Shown here in pieces: positions 62,416 to 64,000 of a stretch of DNA of 64,000 bases. The stretch comes from Streptomyces brevispora (GTDB lineage: Bacteria; Actinomycetota; Actinomycetes; Streptomycetales; Streptomycetaceae). Under the pieces are notes generated by a model that was not told where the DNA came from, did no database searches, and saw only the letters and a program-made list of their open reading frames with translations. Position 1 is the first letter of the stretch; the number at the start of each line of letters is the position of its first letter. The DNA is taken from contig NZ_VIWW01000001.1 of assembly GCF_007829885.1 (NCBI RefSeq), forward strand, positions 4,464,001 through 4,528,000, read 5' to 3'. Both the position numbers and the translations under genes were made by a program.

Positions 62416-63453
62416 TCATGCCCCCTTGCCGGTGCCGGACCCGCCGGGGGTTCCGGGAGTGCTGTCGGGAGGCCCTGGGGCGGCGCCCGGCTGCCGCTGC
62501 CCCCACTGGTCGCCCCAGTGCGGTCCCACCGGCGGCGCGGCGTCCCGTTCCGAGTGCGCGTGGTACTCCACCGAGCCCGCCGTCATCTGCATGAACGCCT
62601 CCTCCAGAGAGGCCCGCTGGGAACTCAGCTCATGCAGCACGATGCTGTGCCGGGCGGCGAGCTCGCCCAGGGCCTCGGTGGTGGCGCCGTCGATCTCCAG
62701 CGTGCCGTTGCCCGACTCGACCGCGATGATGCCCTCCGCGTGCAGTACGTCGCGCAGCCGCTCCTGCTGCGGCGAGCGCAGCCGTACGTAGCTGCGGGAG
62801 TTCTGGTGGATGAAGTCGGCCATCGAGGTGTCGGCCAGCAGCCTTCCCTGGCCGATCACGATCAAGTGATCCGCTGTCAGTGCCATTTCGCTCATCAGAT
62901 GTGAGGAGACGAAGATCGTCCGGCCTTCCGAGGCGAGCGTCTTCATCAGATTCCGGATCCAGTGGATTCCCTCGGGGTCCAGACCGTTGACGGGTTCGTC
63001 GAACATCAGGATCTCGGGATCACCGAGCAGCGCCGAGGCGATTCCCAGCCGCTGCCCCATGCCGAGGGAGAAACCCTTGGACTTCTTCTTCGACACCGCG
63101 GTCAGGCCGACGGTGTCCAGGACCTCCGCCACCCGGCTCCGCGGGATCCGGTTGCTCTGCGCGAGACAGAGCAGGTTGTTGTACGCGCTGCGACCGCCGT
63201 GCATCGACTTGGCGTCGAGCAGCGCACCGATGTACTTCAGGGGTTCCTGCAGCTCGCGGTAGTGCTTGCCGTCGATGCGCACCGATCCGCTGGTGGGGTT
63301 GTCGAGATCGAGCATCATCCGCATCGTGGTGGACTTGCCCGCCCCGTTGGGTCCCAGAAAACCCGTCACCATCCCCGGCTTGATCCGGCACGACAACTGG
63401 TCGACGGCAACCTTGCTGCCGAAACGCTTGGTGAGGCCATCAAGCTCGATCAT
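62416..63453 (-). CDS. ABC transporter ATP-binding protein (first copy of tandem pair)
   Basis: A 345-residue ATPase with Walker A Gly-Pro-Asn-Gly-Ala-Gly-Lys-Ser, signature Phe-Ser-Leu-Gly-Met-Gly-Gln-Arg, Walker B Met-Phe-Asp-Glu-Pro, and the switch His. The C-terminal 40 residues are Gly/Pro/Gln-rich. The domain is nearly co-linear with the second copy at 60281-61474, including Ala-Leu-Leu-Asp-Ala-Lys near 80-85, so the two operons arose by tandem duplication. The promoter should lie in 63454-63571, upstream of this gene on the minus strand. Confidence 0.93.
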   Translation of the reverse strand: MIELDGLTKRFGSKVAVDQLSCRIKPGMVTGFLGPNGAGKSTTMRMMLDLDNPTSGSVRIDGKHYRELQEPLKYIGALLDAKSMHGGRSAYNNLLCLAQSNRIPRSRVAEVLDTVGLTAVSKKKSKGFSLGMGQRLGIASALLGDPEILMFDEPVNGLDPEGIHWIRNLMKTLASEGRTIFVSSHLMSEMALTADHLIVIGQGRLLADTSMADFIHQNSRSYVRLRSPQQERLRDVLHAEGIIAVESGNGTLEIDGATTEALGELAARHSIVLHELSSQRASLEEAFMQMTAGSVEYHAHSERDAAPPVGPHWGDQWGQRQPGAAPGPPDSTPGTPGGSGTGKGA

Positions 63454-63571
63454 GCGTTCACGCTAGAACGGCCGCGCGCCCGGCGCCACCACAAAGGTGG
63501 AACCGGGCGCGTCGGGATCGAACCGGCCGGTGCGTCGGGGACGACCGGTCGTACCGCGTCGTTCCCTGGCG

Positions 63572-64000
63572 TCAGCGGGTCTGCTGGGCCGGGACGCCGC
63601 GGGAGGCGGGCTCCTCGTCGGCGGGGGTGCCGGCGGCGGCCACCGCGGCACCGGTCAGCGTCGCCAGCATCTCGCGGACGTTGGTCAGCTGCGCGTTGAT
63701 CGAGTCGCGGCGGTTGGTGAGCGCCGCCAGCTCGCGCTCCGACTCGCTGCGGATCCGGTCGGCCTTCGCGTTGGCGTCGGCCACGATGTCCTCGGACTGG
63801 CGCTGCGCGGTCTCCACCGTCTGACGGGCCCGGCGCTCGGCGTCCGTACGGAGCTTCTCGGCTTCCAGCCGGAGCTGCTCCGCGCGGTGCTCGATCTCGG
63901 CCAGACGCTTCTCGGCCTTGGCCTGACGGGACGCGAGGTCGCGCTCCGACTGGTCGCGGCGCTTGGCCAGGTTCGTCTCGAAGTCCGCGGCGGCCTGGGC
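63572..64000 (-). CDS. filP: FilP-like coiled-coil protein (partial, C-terminal 142 residues)
   Basis: The gene enters from the right edge, and only the C-terminal part is visible. It is a continuous coiled coil rich in Ala, Glu, Arg and Gln with a repeating heptad pattern, including Gln-Ser-Glu-Asp-Ile-Val-Ala-Asp-Ala-Asn-Ala-Lys and Asn-Arg-Arg-Asp-Ser-Ile-Asn-Ala-Gln-Leu. The tail ends Gly-Val-Pro-Ala-Gln-Gln-Thr-Arg. This matches what I recall of FilP, the intermediate-filament-like protein of the tip-organising (polarisome) complex with Scy and DivIVA; Scy is related and normally adjacent. FilP rather than Scy is inferred from position next to the ABC genes. Confidence 0.8.
   Translation of the reverse strand, partial: AQAAADFETNLAKRRDQSERDLASRQAKAEKRLAEIEHRAEQLRLEAEKLRTDAERRARQTVETAQRQSEDIVADANAKADRIRSESERELAALTNRRDSINAQLTNVREMLATLTGAAVAAAGTPADEEPASRGVPAQQTR

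Overview
The window reads as a stretch of Streptomyces chromosome. G+C is very high with strong third-position bias, GTG and TTG starts are frequent, and gene order matches, from memory, the S. coelicolor block from the SCO5300-5302 amidase/PBP/RodA genes through rho, the ATP synthase operon and chiC to filP. Nearly all of it is conserved core. Two short patches, 16.65-18.6 kb and 50.6-51.9 kb, look accessory or decaying.

Layout. 0-6.8 kb: two divergent diiron (ferritin-like/AurF-like) proteins, a kinase-fold protein, a DinB protein, an ADP-ribosylglycohydrolase, a Pro-rich membrane protein and an amidase. 6.8-9.7 kb: a RodA/FtsW plus class B PBP pair coupled to the amidase. 9.7-14.4 kb: a lipoprotein/histidine kinase pair without a response regulator, then a zinc ribbon/HEAT-repeat pair. 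14.6-16.65 kb: divergent NHEJ polymerase (LigD-Pol type) and Ku. 16.7-18.6 kb: 5'-truncated desaturase, DUF397 gene with a decayed regulator upstream, orphan Imm21 gene. 18.84 kb: tRNA-Arg(CCG). 19.1-26 kb: receiver-only regulator, the ArgRS-like protein NrtL, lysA, hom, thrC, thrB (aspartate-family amino acids). 26.3-36.7 kb: rho, an LCP protein, rpmE with an excellent SigR-type promoter, prfA, prmC, a Sua5/YrdC protein, a phosphatase-fold protein lacking its catalytic cysteine, a divergent SHMT, and a WecA/TagO-type transferase. 36.9-45.3 kb: atpI-like gene, atpBEFHAGDC and a DUF2550 gene. 45.3-50.6 kb: chitinase with a classical direct-repeat promoter, a NarL-type two-component system, a membrane protein and a PduO-type adenosyltransferase. 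50.6-51.9 kb: remains of a tetR/DrrA/DrrB exporter locus. 52-57.7 kb: 3-hydroxyacyl-CoA dehydrogenase, STAS protein, a large membrane-anchored P-loop protein, nucS and a small conserved protein. 57.8-64 kb: LLM oxidoreductase, small Cys-rich protein, two paralogous ABC transporters, and the 3' part of filP.

Functional themes are translation and its termination (rpmE, prfA, prmC, YrdC, NrtL), energy metabolism (ATP synthase), DNA repair (Ku, Pol domain, NucS) and envelope/polarity (RodA/PBP, LCP, WecA-type transferase, FilP). The observations I would follow first are the Cys-to-Ser phosphatase-like protein at 33.1 kb, the degenerate exporter/regulator locus at 50.6-51.9 kb, the P-loop protein with an Arg in Walker A and a long extracellular tail at 53.7 kb, NrtL at 19.6 kb, and the SigR-type promoter of rpmE. 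No CRISPR array, insertion sequence, prophage or biosynthetic cluster was seen. All family assignments come from reading motifs by eye; no search was run.
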